Assembly (NCBI RefSeq): GCF_933775445.1 | Contig: NW_026089440.1 | Span: forward strand, 46,422 to 110,421 | DNA length: 64,000 nucleotides | Source: Argentina anserina | Lineage: Eukaryota; Streptophyta; Magnoliopsida; Rosales; Rosaceae | Direction: 5' to 3' | Shown: piece by piece, positions 38,329 through 52,379 of the stretch | Layout: every line of letters starts with the position of its first letter | Position numbering within the stretch: position 1 is the first letter of the stretch | Made by a program: the position numbers and the translations under genes | Notes under the pieces: model-generated | What the model saw: the letters and a program-made list of their open reading frames with translations, nothing else | Database searches by the model: none | Told to the model about the DNA's origin: nothing

Positions 38329-41300
38329 AGAGAAACACACGCCCACACTGGAAACACTCTCAAAATCAAGAAAAACTTGCATCGAAAGCCGTTCAGAAAG
38401 ATACTCAAACGAGAATTGAAAAGATACTCAAATTGCAATAGTAAACATACTCAAACGATAGAAAGATACTCAGTTTGAAAGAAACACACGCCCACACTGG
38501 AAACACTCTCAAAATCAAGAAAAATTCGCATCGAAAGCCGTTCAGAAAGATACTCTAACGAGAATTGAAAAGATACTCAAATTGCAATAGTAAACATACT
38601 CAAACGATAGAAAGATACTCAGTTTGAAAGAAACACACGCCCACACTGGAAACACTCTCAAATTCAAGAAAAACTCGCATCGAAAGCCGTTCAGAAAGAT
38701 ACTCTAACGAGAATTGAAAAGATACTCAAATTGCAATTGTAAACATACTCAAACGATAGAAAGATACTCAGTTTGAAAGAAACACACGCCCACACTGGAA
38801 ACACTCTCAAATTCAAGAGAAATTCGCATCGAAAGCCGTTCAGAAACATACTCAAACGAGAATTGAAAAGATACTCAAAGTGCAATAGTAAACATACTCA
38901 AACGATAGAAAGATACTCAGTTTGAAAGAAACACACGCCCACACTGGAAACACTCTCAAATTCAAGAAAAACTCGCATCGAAAGCCGTTCAGAAAGATAC
39001 TCAAACGAGAATTGAAAAGATACTCAAATTGCAATAGTAAACATACTCAAACGATAGAAAGATACTCAGTTTGAAAGAACCACACGCCCACACTGGAAAC
39101 ACTCTCAAATTCAAGAGAAACTCGCATCAGAAAGCCTTACAGAAACATACTCAAACGAGAATTGAAAAGATACTCAAATTGCAATAGTAAACATACTCAA
39201 ACAATAGAAAGATACTCAGTTTGAAAGAAACACACGCCCACACTGGAAACACTCTCAAATTCAAGAAAAACTCGCATCGAAAGCCGTTCAGAAAGATACT
39301 CAAACGAGAATTGAAAAGATACTCAAATTGCAATTGTAAACATACTCAAACGATAGAAAGATACTCAGTTTGAAAGAAACACACGCCCACACTGGAAACA
39401 CTCTCAAATTCAAGAGAAACTCGCATCAGAAAGCCTTACAGAAACATACTCAAACGAGAATTGAAAAGATACTCAAAGTGCAATAGTAAACATACTCAAA
39501 CGATAGAAAGATACTCAGTTTGAAAGAAACACACGCCCGCACTGGAAACACTCTCAAATTCAAGAAAAACTCGCATCGAAAGCCGTTCAGAAAGATACTC
39601 AAACGAGGATTCAAAAGATACTCATATTGCAATAGTAAACATACTCAAACGATAGAAAGATACTCAGTTTGAAAAAAACACACGCCCGCACTGGAAACAC
39701 TCTCAAATTCAAGAAAAACTCGCATCGAAAGCCGTTCAGAAAGATTCTCAAACGAGAATTGAAAAGATACTCAAATTGCAATAGTAAACATACTCAAACG
39801 ATAGAAAGATACTCAGTTTGAAAGAAACACACGCCCACACTGGAAACACTCTCAAATTCAAGAAAAACTCGCATCGAAAGCCGTTCAGAAAGATACTCAA
39901 ACGAGAATTGAAAAGATACTCAAATTGCAATTGTAAACATACTCAAACGATAGAAAGATACTCAGTTTGAAAGAAACACACGCCCACACTGGAAACACTC
40001 TCAAATTCAAGAAAAACTCGCATCGAAAGCCGTTCAGAAAGATACTCAAACGAGAATTGAAAAGATACTCAAATTGCAATAGTAAACATACTCAAACGAT
40101 AGAAAGATACTCAGTTTGAAAGAAACACACGCCCACACTGGAAACACTCTCAAATTCAAGAAAAACTCGCATCGAAAGCCGTTCAGAAAGATACTCAAAC
40201 GAGAATTGAAAAGATACTCAAATTGCAATAGTAAACATACTCAAACGATAGAAAGATACTCAGTTTGAAAGAAACACACGCCCACACTGGAAACACTCTC
40301 AAATTCAAGAAAAACTCGCATCGAAAGCCGTTCAGAAAGATACTCAAACGAGAATTGAAAAGATACTCAAATTGCAATAGTAAACATACTCAAACGATAG
40401 AAAGATACTCAGTTTGAAAGAAACACACGCCCACACTGGAAACACTCTCAAAATCAAGAAAAACTCGCATCGAAAGCCGTTCAGAAAGATACTCAAACGA
40501 GAATTGAAAAGATACTCAAATTGCAATAGTAAACATACTCAAACGATAGAAAGATACTCAGTTTGAAAGAAACACACGCCCACACTGGAAACACTCTCAA
40601 ATTCAAGAAAAACTCGCATCGAAAGCCGTTCAGAAAGATACTCAAACGAGAATTGAAAAGATACTCAAATTGCAATAGTAAACATACTCAAACGATAGAA
40701 AGATACTCAGTTTGAGAGAAACACACGCCCACACTGGAAACACTCTCAAAATCAAGAAAAACTTGCATCGAAAGCCGTTCAGAAAGATACTCAAACGAGA
40801 ATTGAAAAGATACTCAAATTGCAATAGTAAACATACTCAAACGATAGAAAGATACTCAGTTTGAAAGAAACACACGCCCACACTGGAAACACTCTCAAAA
40901 TCAAGAAAAATTCGCATCGAAAGCCGTTCAGAAAGATACTCTAACGAGAATTGAAAAGATACTCAAATTGCAATAGTAAACATACTCAAACGATAGAAAG
41001 ATACTCAGTTGAAAGAAACACACGCCCACACTGGAAACACTCTCAAATTCAAGAAAAACTCGCATCGAAAGCCGTTCAGAAAGATACTCTAACGAGAATT
41101 GAAAAGATACTCAAATTGCAATTGTAAACATACTCAAACGATAGAAAGATACTCAGTTTGAAAGAAACACACGCCCACACTGGAAACACTCTCAAAATCA
41201 AGAGAAATTCGCATCGAAAGCCGTTCAGAAACATACTCAAACGAGAATTGAAAAGATACTCAAATTGCAATAGTAAACATACTCAAACGATAGAAAGATA

Positions 41301-42550
41301 CTCAGTTTGAAAGAAACACACGCCCACACTGGAAACACTCTCAAATTCAAGAAAAACTCGCATCGAAAGCCGTTCAGAAAGATACTCAAACGAGAATTGA
41401 AAAGATACTCAAATTGCAATAGTAAACATACTCAAACGATAGAAAGATACTCAGTTTGAAAGAACCACACGCCCACACTGGAAACACTCTCAAATTCAAG
41501 AGAAACTCGCATCAGAAAGCCTTACAGAAACATACTCAAACGAGAATTGAAAAGATACTCAAATTGCAATTGTAAACATACTCAAACGATAGAAAGATAC
41601 TCAGTTTGAAAGAAACACACGCCCACACTGGAAACACTCTCAAATTCAAGAAAAACTCGCATCGAAAGCCGTTCAGAAAGATACTCAAACGAGAATTGAA
41701 AAGATACTCAAATTGCAATTGTAAACATACTCAAACGATAGAAAGATACTCAGTTTGAAAGAAACACACGCCCACACTGGAAACACTCTCAAATTCAAGA
41801 GAAACTCGCATCAGAAAGCCTTACAGAAACATACTCAAACGAGAATTGAAAAGATACTCAAAGTGCAATAGTAAACATACTCAAACGATAGAAAGATACT
41901 CAGTTTGAAAGAAACACACGCCCGCACTGGAAACACTCTCAAATTCAAGAAAAACTCGCATCGAAAGCCGTTCAGAAAGATACTCAAACGAGGATTCAAA
42001 AGATACTCATATTGCAATAGTAAACATACTCAAACGATAGAAAGATACTCAGTTTGAAAAAAACACACGCCCGCACTGGAAACACTCTCAAATTCAAGAA
42101 AAACTCGCATCGAAAGCCGTTCAGAAAGATTCTCAAACGAGAATTGAAAAGATACTCAAATTGCAATAGTAAACATACTCAAACGATAGAAAGATACTCA
42201 GTTTGAAAGAAACACACGCCCACACTGGAAACACTCTCAAATTCAAGAAAAACTCGCATCGAAAGCCGTTCAGAAAGATACTCAAACGAGAATTGAAAAG
42301 ATACTCAAATTGCAATTGTAAACATACTCAAACGATAGAAAGATACTCAGTTTGAAAGAAACACACGCCCACACTGGAAACACTCTCAAATTCAAGAAAA
42401 ACTCGCATCGAAAGCCGTTCAGAAAGATACTCAAACGAGAATTGAAAAGATACTCAAATTGCAATAGTAAACATACTCAAACGATAGAAAGATACTCAGT
42501 TTGAAAGAAACACACGCCCACACTGGAAACACTCTCAAATTCAAGAAAAA
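36170..42550 (+). repeat. 16-monomer higher-order repeat, 2,385-2,386 bp period, nearly three copies
   Basis: Copies start near 36,170, 38,556 and 40,942. Private variants in register include AAAACTTGCATCG (38,378 and 40,764) and AAGATTCTCAAACG (39,745 and 42,130). A missing T at about 41,009 (CTCAGTTGAAAG) shifts the later offset from 2,386 to 2,385. The third copy ends near 42,550, where GTTCGGAAAG appears. This is the largest well-repeated higher-order unit in the window and the best candidate for a local homogenisation unit. Confidence 0.88.
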
Positions 42551-43569
42551 CTCGCATCGAAAGCCGTTCGGAAAGATACTCAAACGAGGATTGAAAAGAT
42601 ACTCAAATTGCAATAGTAAACATACTCAAACGATAGAAAGATACTCAGTTTGAAAGAACCACACGCCCACACTGGAAACACTCTCAAATTCAAGAGAAAC
42701 TCGCATCAGAAAGCCTTACAGAAACATACTGAAACGAGAATTGAAAAGATACTCAAAGTGCAATAGTAAACATACTCAAACGATAGAAAGATACTCAGTT
42801 TGAAAGAAACACACGCCCACACTGGAAACACTCTCAAAATCAAGAAAAACTCGCATCGAAAGCCGTTCAGAAAGATACTCAAACGAGAATTGAAAAGATA
42901 CTCAAATTGCAATAGTAAACATACTCAAACGATAGAAAGATACTCAGTTTGAAAGAAACACACGCCCACACTGGAAACACTCTCAAATTCAAGAAAAATT
43001 CGCATCGAAAGCCGTTCAGAAAGATACTCAAACGAGAATTGAAAAGATACTCAAATTGCAATAGTAAACATACTCAAACAATAGAAAGATACTCAGTTTG
43101 AAAAAAACACACGCCCACACTGGAAACACTCTCAAAATCAAGAAAAACTCGCATCGAAAGCCGTTCAGAAAGATACTCAAACGAGAATTGAAAAGGTACT
43201 CAAATTGCAATAGTAATCATACTCAAACGATAGAAAGATACTAAGTTAGAAAGAACCACACGCCCACACTGGAAACACTCTCAAATTCAAGAGAAACTCG
43301 CATCAGAAAGCCTTACAGAAACATACTCAAACGAGAATTGAAAAGATACTCAAAGTGCAATAGTAAACATACTCAAACGATAGAAAGATACTCAGTTTGA
43401 AAGAACCACACGCCCACACTGGAAACACTCTCAAATTCAAGAGAAACTCGCATCAGAAAGCCTTACAGAAACATACTCAAACGAGAATTGAAAAGATACT
43501 CAAAGTGCAATAGTAAACATACTCAAACGATAGAAAGATACTCAGTTTGAAAGAAACACACGCCCACAC

Positions 43570-45597
43570 TGGAAACACTCTCAAAATCAAGAAAAACTCG
43601 CATCGAAAGCCGTTCAGAAAGATACTCAAACGAGAATTGAAAAGATACTCAAATTGCAATAGTAAACATACTCAAACGATAGAAAGATACTCAGTTTGAA
43701 AGAAACACACGCCCACACTGGAAACACTCTCAAATTCAAGAAAAACTAGCATCAGAAAACCTTACAGAAGGATACTCAAACGAGAATTGAAAAGGTACTC
43801 AAATTGCAATAGTAAAAATACTCAAACGATAGAAAGATACTCAGTTTGAAAGAAACACACGCCCACACTGGAAACACTCTCAAATTCAAGAAAAACTCGC
43901 ATCGAAAGCCGTTCAGAAAGATACTCAAACGAGAATTGAAAAGATACTCAAATTGCAATAGTAAACATACTCAAACGATAGAAAGATACTCAGTTTGAAA
44001 GAAACACACGCCCACACTGGAAACACTCTCAAATTCAAGAAAAACTCGCATCGAAAGCCGTTCAGAAAGATACTCAAAGGAGGATTCAAAAGATACTCAT
44101 ATTGCAATAGTAAACATACTCAAACGATAGAAAGATACTCAGTTTGAAAGAAACACACGCCCACACTGGAAACACTCTCAAAATCAAGAAAAACTCGCAT
44201 CGAAAGCCGTTCAGAAAGATACTCAAACGAGAATTGAAAAGATACTCAAATTGCAATAGTAAACATACTCAAACGATAGAAAGATACTCAGTTTGAAAGA
44301 AACACACGCCCACACTGGAAACACTATCAAATTCAAGAAAAACTCGCATCGAAAGCCGTTCAGAAAGATACTCAAACGAGAATTGAAAAGATACTCAAAT
44401 TGCAATTGTAAACATACTCAAACGATAGAAAGATACTCAGTTTGAAAGAAACACACGCCCACACTGGAAACACTCTCAAATTCAAGAGAAACTCACATCA
44501 GAAAGCCTTACAGAAACATACTCAAACGAGAATTGAAAAGATACTCAAAGTGCAATAGTAAACATACTCAAACGATAGAAAGATACTCAGTTTGAAAGAA
44601 ACACACGCCCGCACTGGAAACACTCTCAAATTCAAGAAAAACTCGCATCGAAAGCCGTTCAGAAAGATACTCAAACGAGGATTCAAAAGATACTCATATT
44701 GCAATAGTAAACATACTCAAACGATAGAAAGATACTCAGTTTGAAAAAAACACACGCCCGCACTGGAAACACTCTCAAATTCAAGAAAAACTCGCATCGA
44801 AAGCCGTTCAGAAAGATACTCAAACGAGAATTGAAAAGATACTCAAATTGCAATAGTAAACATACTCAAACGATAGAAAGATACTCAGTTTGAAAGAAAC
44901 ACACGCCCACACTGGAAACACTCTCAAATTCAAGAAAAACTCGCATCGAAAGCCGTTCAGAAAGATACTCAAACGAGAATTGAAAAGATACTCAAATTGC
45001 AATAGTAAACATACTCAAACGATAGAAAGATACTCAGTTTGAAAGAAACACACGCCCACACTGGAAACACTCTCAAATTCAAGAAAAACTCGCATCGAAA
45101 GCCGTTCAGAAAGATACTCAAACGAGGATTCAAAAGATACTCATATTGCAATAGTAAACATACTCAAACGATAGAAAGATACTCAGTTTGAAAAAAACAC
45201 ACGCCCGCACTGGAAACACTCTCAAATTCAAGAAAAACTCGCATCGAAAGCCGTTCAGAAAGATACTCAAACGAGGATTGAAAAGATACTCAAATTGCAA
45301 TAGTAAACATACTCAAACGATAGAAAGATACTCAGTTTGAAAGAAACACACGCCCACACTGGAAACACTCTCAAATTCAAGAAAAACTCGCATCGAAAGC
45401 CGTTCAGAAAGATACTCAAACGAGAATTGAAAAGATACTCAAATTGCAATAGTAAACATACTCAAACGATAGAAAGATACTCAGTTTGAAAGAAACACAC
45501 GCCCACACTGGAAACACTCTCAAAATCAAGAAAAACTCGCATCGAAAGCCGTTCAGAAAGATACTCTAACGAGAATTGAAAAGATACTCAAATTGCA
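43570..45597 (+). repeat. Dispersed duplicate block, second copy
   Basis: Partner of the block at 29,400-31,430, with the same order of rare variants at a constant 14,168-bp offset. It follows a short stretch with unusual changes at about 43,200-43,250 (TAGTAATCATAC and ACTAAGTTAGAAAG). The constant offset across about 2 kb means no net indel separates the copies. Confidence 0.85.
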
Positions 45598-48281
45598 ATA
45601 GTAAACATACTCAAACGATAGAAAGATACTCAGTTTGAAAGAAACACACGCCCACACTGGAAACACTCTCAAATTCAAGAAAAACTCGCATCGAAAGCCG
45701 TTCAGAAAGATACTCAAACGAGAATTGAAAAGATACTCAAATTGCAATAGTAAACATACTCAAACGATAGAAAGATACTCAGTTTGAAAGAAACACACGC
45801 CCACACTGGAAACACTCTCAAATTCAAGAAAAACTCGCATCGAAAACCGTTCAGAAAGATACTCAAACGAGGATTCAAAAGATACTCATATTGCAATAGT
45901 AAACATACTCAAACGATAGAAAGATACTCAGTTTGAAAAAAACACACGCCCTCACTGGAAACACTCTCAAATTCAAGAAAAACTCGCATCGAAAGCCGTT
46001 CAGAAAGATACTCAAACGAGGATTGAAAAGATACTCAAATTGCAATAGTAAACATACTCAAACGATAGAAAGATACTCAGTTTGAAAGAACCACACGCCC
46101 ACACTGGAAACACTCTCAAATTCAAGAGAAACTCGCATCAGAAAGCCTTGCAGAAACATACTCAAACGAGAATTGAAAAGATACTCAAAGTGCAATAGTA
46201 AACATACTCAAACGATAGAAAGATACTCAGTTTGAGAGAAACACACGCCCACACTGGAAACACTCTCAAAATCAAGAAAAACTCGCATCGAAAGCCGTTC
46301 AGAAAGATACTCAAACGAGAATTGAAAAGATACTCAAATTGCAATATTAAACATACTCAAACGATAGAAAGATACTCAGTTTGAAAGAAACACACGCCCA
46401 CACTGGAAACACTCTCAAAATCAAGAAAAATTCGCATCGAAAGCCGTTCAGAAAGATACTCAAACGAGAATTGAAAAGATACTCAAATTGCAATAGTAAA
46501 CATACTCAAACGATAGAAAGATACTCAGTTTGAAAGAAACACACGCCCACACTGGAAACACTCTCAAATTCAAGAAAAACTCGCATCGAAAGCCGTTCAG
46601 AAAGATACTCTAACGAGAATTGAAAAGATACTCAAATTGCAATAGTAAACATACTCAAACGATAGAAAGATACTCAGTTTGAAAGAAACACACGCCCACA
46701 CTGGAAACACTCTCAAATTCAAGAAAAACTCGCATCGAAAGCCGTTCAGAAAGATACTCAAACGAGGATTCAAAAGATACTCATATTGCAATAGTAAACA
46801 TACTCAAACGATAGAAAGATACTCAGTTTGAAAAAAACACACGCCCGCACTGGAAACACTCTCAAATTCAAGAAAAACTCGCATCGAAAGCCGTTCAGAA
46901 AGATACTCAAACGAGGATTGAAAAGATACTCAAATTGCAATAGTAAACATACTCAAACGATAGAAAGATACTCAGTTTGAAAGAAACACACGCCCACACT
47001 GGAAACACTCTCAAATTCAAGAAAAACTCGCATCGAAAGCCGTTCAGAAAGATACTCAAACGAGAATTGAAAAGATACTCAAATTGCAATAGTAAACATA
47101 CTCAAACGATAGAAAGATACTCAGTTTGAAAGAAACACACGCCCACACTGGAAACACTCTCAAAATCAAGAAAAACTCGCATCGAAAGCCGTTCAGAAAG
47201 ATACTCTAACGAGAATTGAAAAGATACTCAAATTGCAATAGTAAACATACTCAAACGATAGAAAGATACTCAGTTTGAAAGAAACACACGCCCACACTGG
47301 AAACACTCTCAAATTCAAGAAAAACTCGCATCGAAAGCCGTTCAGAAAGATACTCAAACGAGAATTGAAAAGATACTCAAATTGCAATAGTAAACATACT
47401 CAAACGATAGAAAGATACTCAGTTTGAAAGAAACACACGCCCACACTGGAAACACTCTCAAATTCAAGAAAAACTCGCATCGAAAACCGTTCAGAAAGAT
47501 ACTCAAACGAGGATTCAAAAGATACTCATATTGCAATAGTAAACATACTCAAACGATAGAAAGATACTCAGTTTGAAAAAAACACACGCCCGCACTGGAA
47601 ACACTCTCAAATTCAAGAAAAACTCGCATCGAAAGCCGTTCAGAAAGATACTCAAACGAGGATTGAAAAGATACTCAAATTGCAATAGTAAACATACTCA
47701 AACGATAGAAAGATACTCAGTTTGAAAGAACCACACGCCCACACTGGAAACACTCTCAAATTCAAGAGAAACTCGCATCAGAAAGCCTTGCAGAAACATA
47801 CTCAAACGAGAATTGAAAAGATACTCAAAGTGCAATAGTAAACATACTCAAACGATAGAAAGATACTCAGTTTGAGAGAAACACACGCCCACACTGGAAA
47901 CACTCTCAAAATCAAGAAAAACTCGCATCGAAAGCCGTTCAGAAAGATACTCAAACGAGAATTGAAAAGATACTCAAATTGCAATATTAAACATACTCAA
48001 ACGATAGAAAGATACTCAGTTTGAAAGAAACACACGCCCACACTGGAAACACTCTCAAAATCAAGAAAAACTCGCATCGAAAGCCGTTCAGAAAGATACT
48101 CAAACGAGAATTGAAAAGATACTCAAATTGCAATAGTAAACATACTCAAACGATAGAAAGATACTCAGTTTGAAAGAAACACACGCCCACACTGGAAACA
48201 CTCTCAAATTCAAGAAAAACTCGCATCGAAAGCCGTTCAGAAAGATACTCTAACGAGAATTGAAAAGATACTCAAATTGCA
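44975..48281 (+). repeat. 11-monomer higher-order repeat, 1,640 bp period, two copies
   Basis: About 44,975-46,641 matches 46,615-48,281. The private variant GCAATATTAAAC occurs at 46,342 and 47,982, and the order of CTTGCAGAAAC, TTTGAGAGAAAC and CTCTAACG units is the same. Differences noted include CGCCCTCAC at 45,948 against CGCCCGCAC, and AAAATTCGC near 46,428 against AAAACTCGC. The unit is ten monomers of 149 and one of 150 bp. Confidence 0.85.
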
Positions 48282-51200
48282 ATTGTAAACATACTCAAAC
48301 GATAGAAAGATACTCAGTTTGAAAGAAACACACGCCCACACTGGAAACACTCTCAAATTCAAGAGAAATTCGCATCGAAAGCCGTTCAGAAACATACTCA
48401 AACGAGAATTGAAAAGATACTCAAAGTGCAATAGTAAACATACTCAAACGATAGAAAGATACTCAGTTTGAAAGAAACACACGCCCACACTGGAAACACT
48501 CTCAAATTCAAGAAAAACTCGCATCGAAAGCCGTTCAGAAAGATACTCAAACGAGAATTGAAAAGATACTCAAATTGCAATAGTAAACATACTCAAACGA
48601 TAGAAAGATACTCAGTTTGAAAGAACCACACGCCCACACTGGAAACACTCTCAAATTCAAGAGAAACTCGCATCAGAAAGCCTTACAGAAACATACTCAA
48701 ACGAGAATTGAAAAGATACTCAAATTGCAATTGTAAACATACTCAAACGATAGAAAGATACTCAGTTTGAAAGAAACACACGCCCACACTGGAAACACTC
48801 TCAAATTCAAGAAAAACTCGCATCGAAAGCCGTTCAGAAAGATACTCAAACGAGAATTGAAAAGATACTCAAATTGCAATAGTAAACATACTCAAACGAT
48901 AGAAAGATACTCAGTTTGAAAGAAACACACGCCCACACTGGAAACACTCTCAAATTCAAGAAAAACTCGCATCGAAAGCCGTTCAGAAAGATACTCAAAC
49001 GAGGATTGAAAAGATACTCAAATTGCAATAGTAAACATACTCAAACGATAGAAAGATACTCAGTTTGAAAGAACCACACGCCCACACTGGAAACACTCTC
49101 AAATTCAAGAGAAACTCGCATCAGAAAGCCTTGCAGAAACATACTCAAACGAGAATTGAAAAGATACTCAAAGTGCAATAGTAAACATACTCAAACGATA
49201 GAAAGATACTCAGTTTGAGAGAAACACACGCCCACACTGGAAACACTCTCAAAATCAAGAAAAACTCGCATCGAAAGCCGTTCAGAAAGATACTCAAACG
49301 AGAATTGAAAAGATACTCAAATTGCAATAGTAAACATACTCAAACGATAGAAAGATACTCAGTTTGAAAGAAACACACGCCCACACTGGAAACACTCTCA
49401 AAATCAAGAAAAATTCGCATCGAAAGCCGTTCAGAAAGATACTCAAACGAGAATTGAAAAGATACTCAAATTGCAATAGTAAACATACTCAAACGATAGA
49501 AAGATACTCAGTTTGAAAGAAACACACGCCCACACTGGAAACACTCTCAAATTCAAGAAAAACTCGCATCGAAAGCCGTTCAGAAAGATACTCTAACGAG
49601 AATTGAAAAGATACTCAAATTGCAATTGTAAACATACTCAAACGATAGAAAGATACTCAGTTTGAAAGAAACACACGCCCACACTGGAAACACTCTCAAA
49701 TTCAAGAGAAATTCGCATCGAAAGCCGTTCAGAAACATACTCAAACGAGAATTGAAAAGATACTCAAAGTGCAATAGTAAACATACTCAAACGATAGAAA
49801 GATACTCAGTTTGAAAGAAACACACGCCCACACTGGAAACACTCTCAAATTCAAGAGAAATTCGCATCGAAAGCCGTTCAGAAACATACTCAAACGAGAA
49901 TTGAAAAGATACTCAAATTGCAATAGTAAACATACTCAAACGATAGAAAGATACTCAGTTTGAAAGAAACACACGCCCACACTGGAAACACTCTCAAATT
50001 CAAGAAAAATTCGCATCGAAAGCCGTTCAGAAAGATACTCAAACGAGAATTGAAAAGATACTCAAATTGCAATAGTAAACATACTCAAACGATAGAAAGA
50101 TACTCAGTTTGAAAGAAACACACGCCCACACTGGAAACACTCTCAAATTCAAGAAAAACTCGCATCGAAAGCCGTTAAGAAAGATACTCAAACGAGAATT
50201 GAAAAGATACTCAAATTGCAATTGTAAACATACTCAAACGATAGAAAGATACTCAGTTTGAAAGAAACACACGCCCACACTGGAAACACTCTCAAATTCA
50301 AGAAAAACTCGCATCGAAAGCCGTTCAGAAAGATACTCAAACGAGGATTGAAAAGATACTCAAATTGCAATAGTAAACATACTCAAACGATAGAAAGATA
50401 CTCAGTTTGAAAGAAACACACGCCCACACTGGAAACACTCTCAAATTCAAGAGAAACTCGCATCAGAAAGCCTTACAGAAACATACTCAAACGAGAATTG
50501 AAAAGATACTCAAATTGCAATTGTAAACATACTCAAACGATAGAAAGATACTCAGATTGAAAGAAACATACGCCCACACTGGAAACACTCTCAAATTCAA
50601 GAAAAACTCGCATCGAAAGCCGTTCAGAAAGATACTCAAACGAGAATTGAAAAGATACTCAAATTGCAATTGTAAACATACTCAAACGATAGAAAGATAC
50701 TCAGTTTGAAAGAAACACACGCCCACACTGGAAACACTCTCAAATTCAAGAGAAACTCGCATCAGAAAGCCTTACAGAAACATACTCAAACGAGAATTGA
50801 AAAGATACTCAAAGTGCAATAGTAAACATACTCAAACGATAGAAAGATACTCAGTTTGAAAGAAACACACGCCCGCACTGGAAACACTCTCAAATTCAAG
50901 AAAAACTCGCATCGAAAGCCGTTCAGAAAGATACTCAAACGAGGATTCAAAAGATACTCATATTGCAATAGTAAACATACTCAAACGATAGAAAGATACT
51001 CAGTTTGAAAAAAACACACGCCCGCACTGGAAACACTCTCAAATTCAAGAAAAACTCGCATCGAAAGCCGTTCAGAAAGATACTCAAACGAGAATTGAAA
51101 AGATACTCAAATTGCAATAGTAAACATACTCAAACGATAGAAAGATACTCAGTTTGAAAGAAACACACGCCCACACTGGAAACACTCTCAAATTCAAGAA

Positions 51201-52379
51201 AAACTCGCATCGAAAGCCGTTCAGAAAGATACTCAAACGAGAATTGAAAAGATACTCAAATTGCAATAGTAAACATACTCAAACGATAGAAAGATACTCA
51301 GTTTGAAAGAAACACACGCCCACACTGGAAACACTCTCAAATTCAAGAAAAACTCGCATCGAAAGCCGTTCAGAAAGATACTCAAACGAGGATTCAAAAG
51401 ATACTCATATTGCAATAGTAAACATACTCAAACGATAGAAAGATACTCAGTTTGAAAAAAACACACGCCCGCACTGGAAACACTCTCAAATTCAAGAAAA
51501 ACTCGCATCGAAAGCCGTTCAGAAAGATACTCAAACGAGAATTGAAAAGATACTCAAATTGCAATAGTAAACATACTCAAACGATAGAAAGATACTCAGT
51601 TTGAAAAAAACACACGCCCGCACTGGAAACACTCTCAAATTCAAGAAAAACTCGCATCGAAAGCCGTTCAGAAAGATACTCAAACGAGAATTGAAAAGAT
51701 ACTCAAATTGCAATAGTAAACATACTCAAACGATAGAAAGATACTCAGTTTGAAAGAACCACACGCCCACACTGGAAACACTCTCAAATTCAAGAGAAAC
51801 TCGCATCAGAAAGCCTTGCAGAAACATACTCAAACGAGAATTGAAAAGATACTCAAAGTGCAATAGTAAACATACTCAAACGATAGAAAGATACTCAGTT
51901 TGAGAGAAACACACGCCCACACTGGAAACACTCTCAAAATCAAGAAAAACTGGCATCGAAAGCCGTTCAGAAAGATACTCAAACGAGAATTGAAAAGATA
52001 CTCAAATTGCAATAGTAAACATACTCAAACGATAGAAAGATACTCAGTTTGAAAGAAACACACGCCCACACTGGAAACACTCTCAAAATCAAGAAAAATT
52101 CGCATCGAAAGCCGTTCAGAAAGATACTCAAACGAGAATTGAAAAGATACTCAAATTGCAATAGTAAACATACTCAAACGATAGAAAGATACTCAGTTTG
52201 AAAGAAACACACGCCCACACTGGAAACACTCTCAAATTCAAGAAAAACTCGCATCGAAAGCCGTTCAGAAAGATACTCAAACGAGAATTGAAAAGATACT
52301 CAAATTGCAATAGTAAACATACTCAAACGATAGAAAGATACTCAGTTTGAAAGAAACACACGCCCACACTGGAAACACA

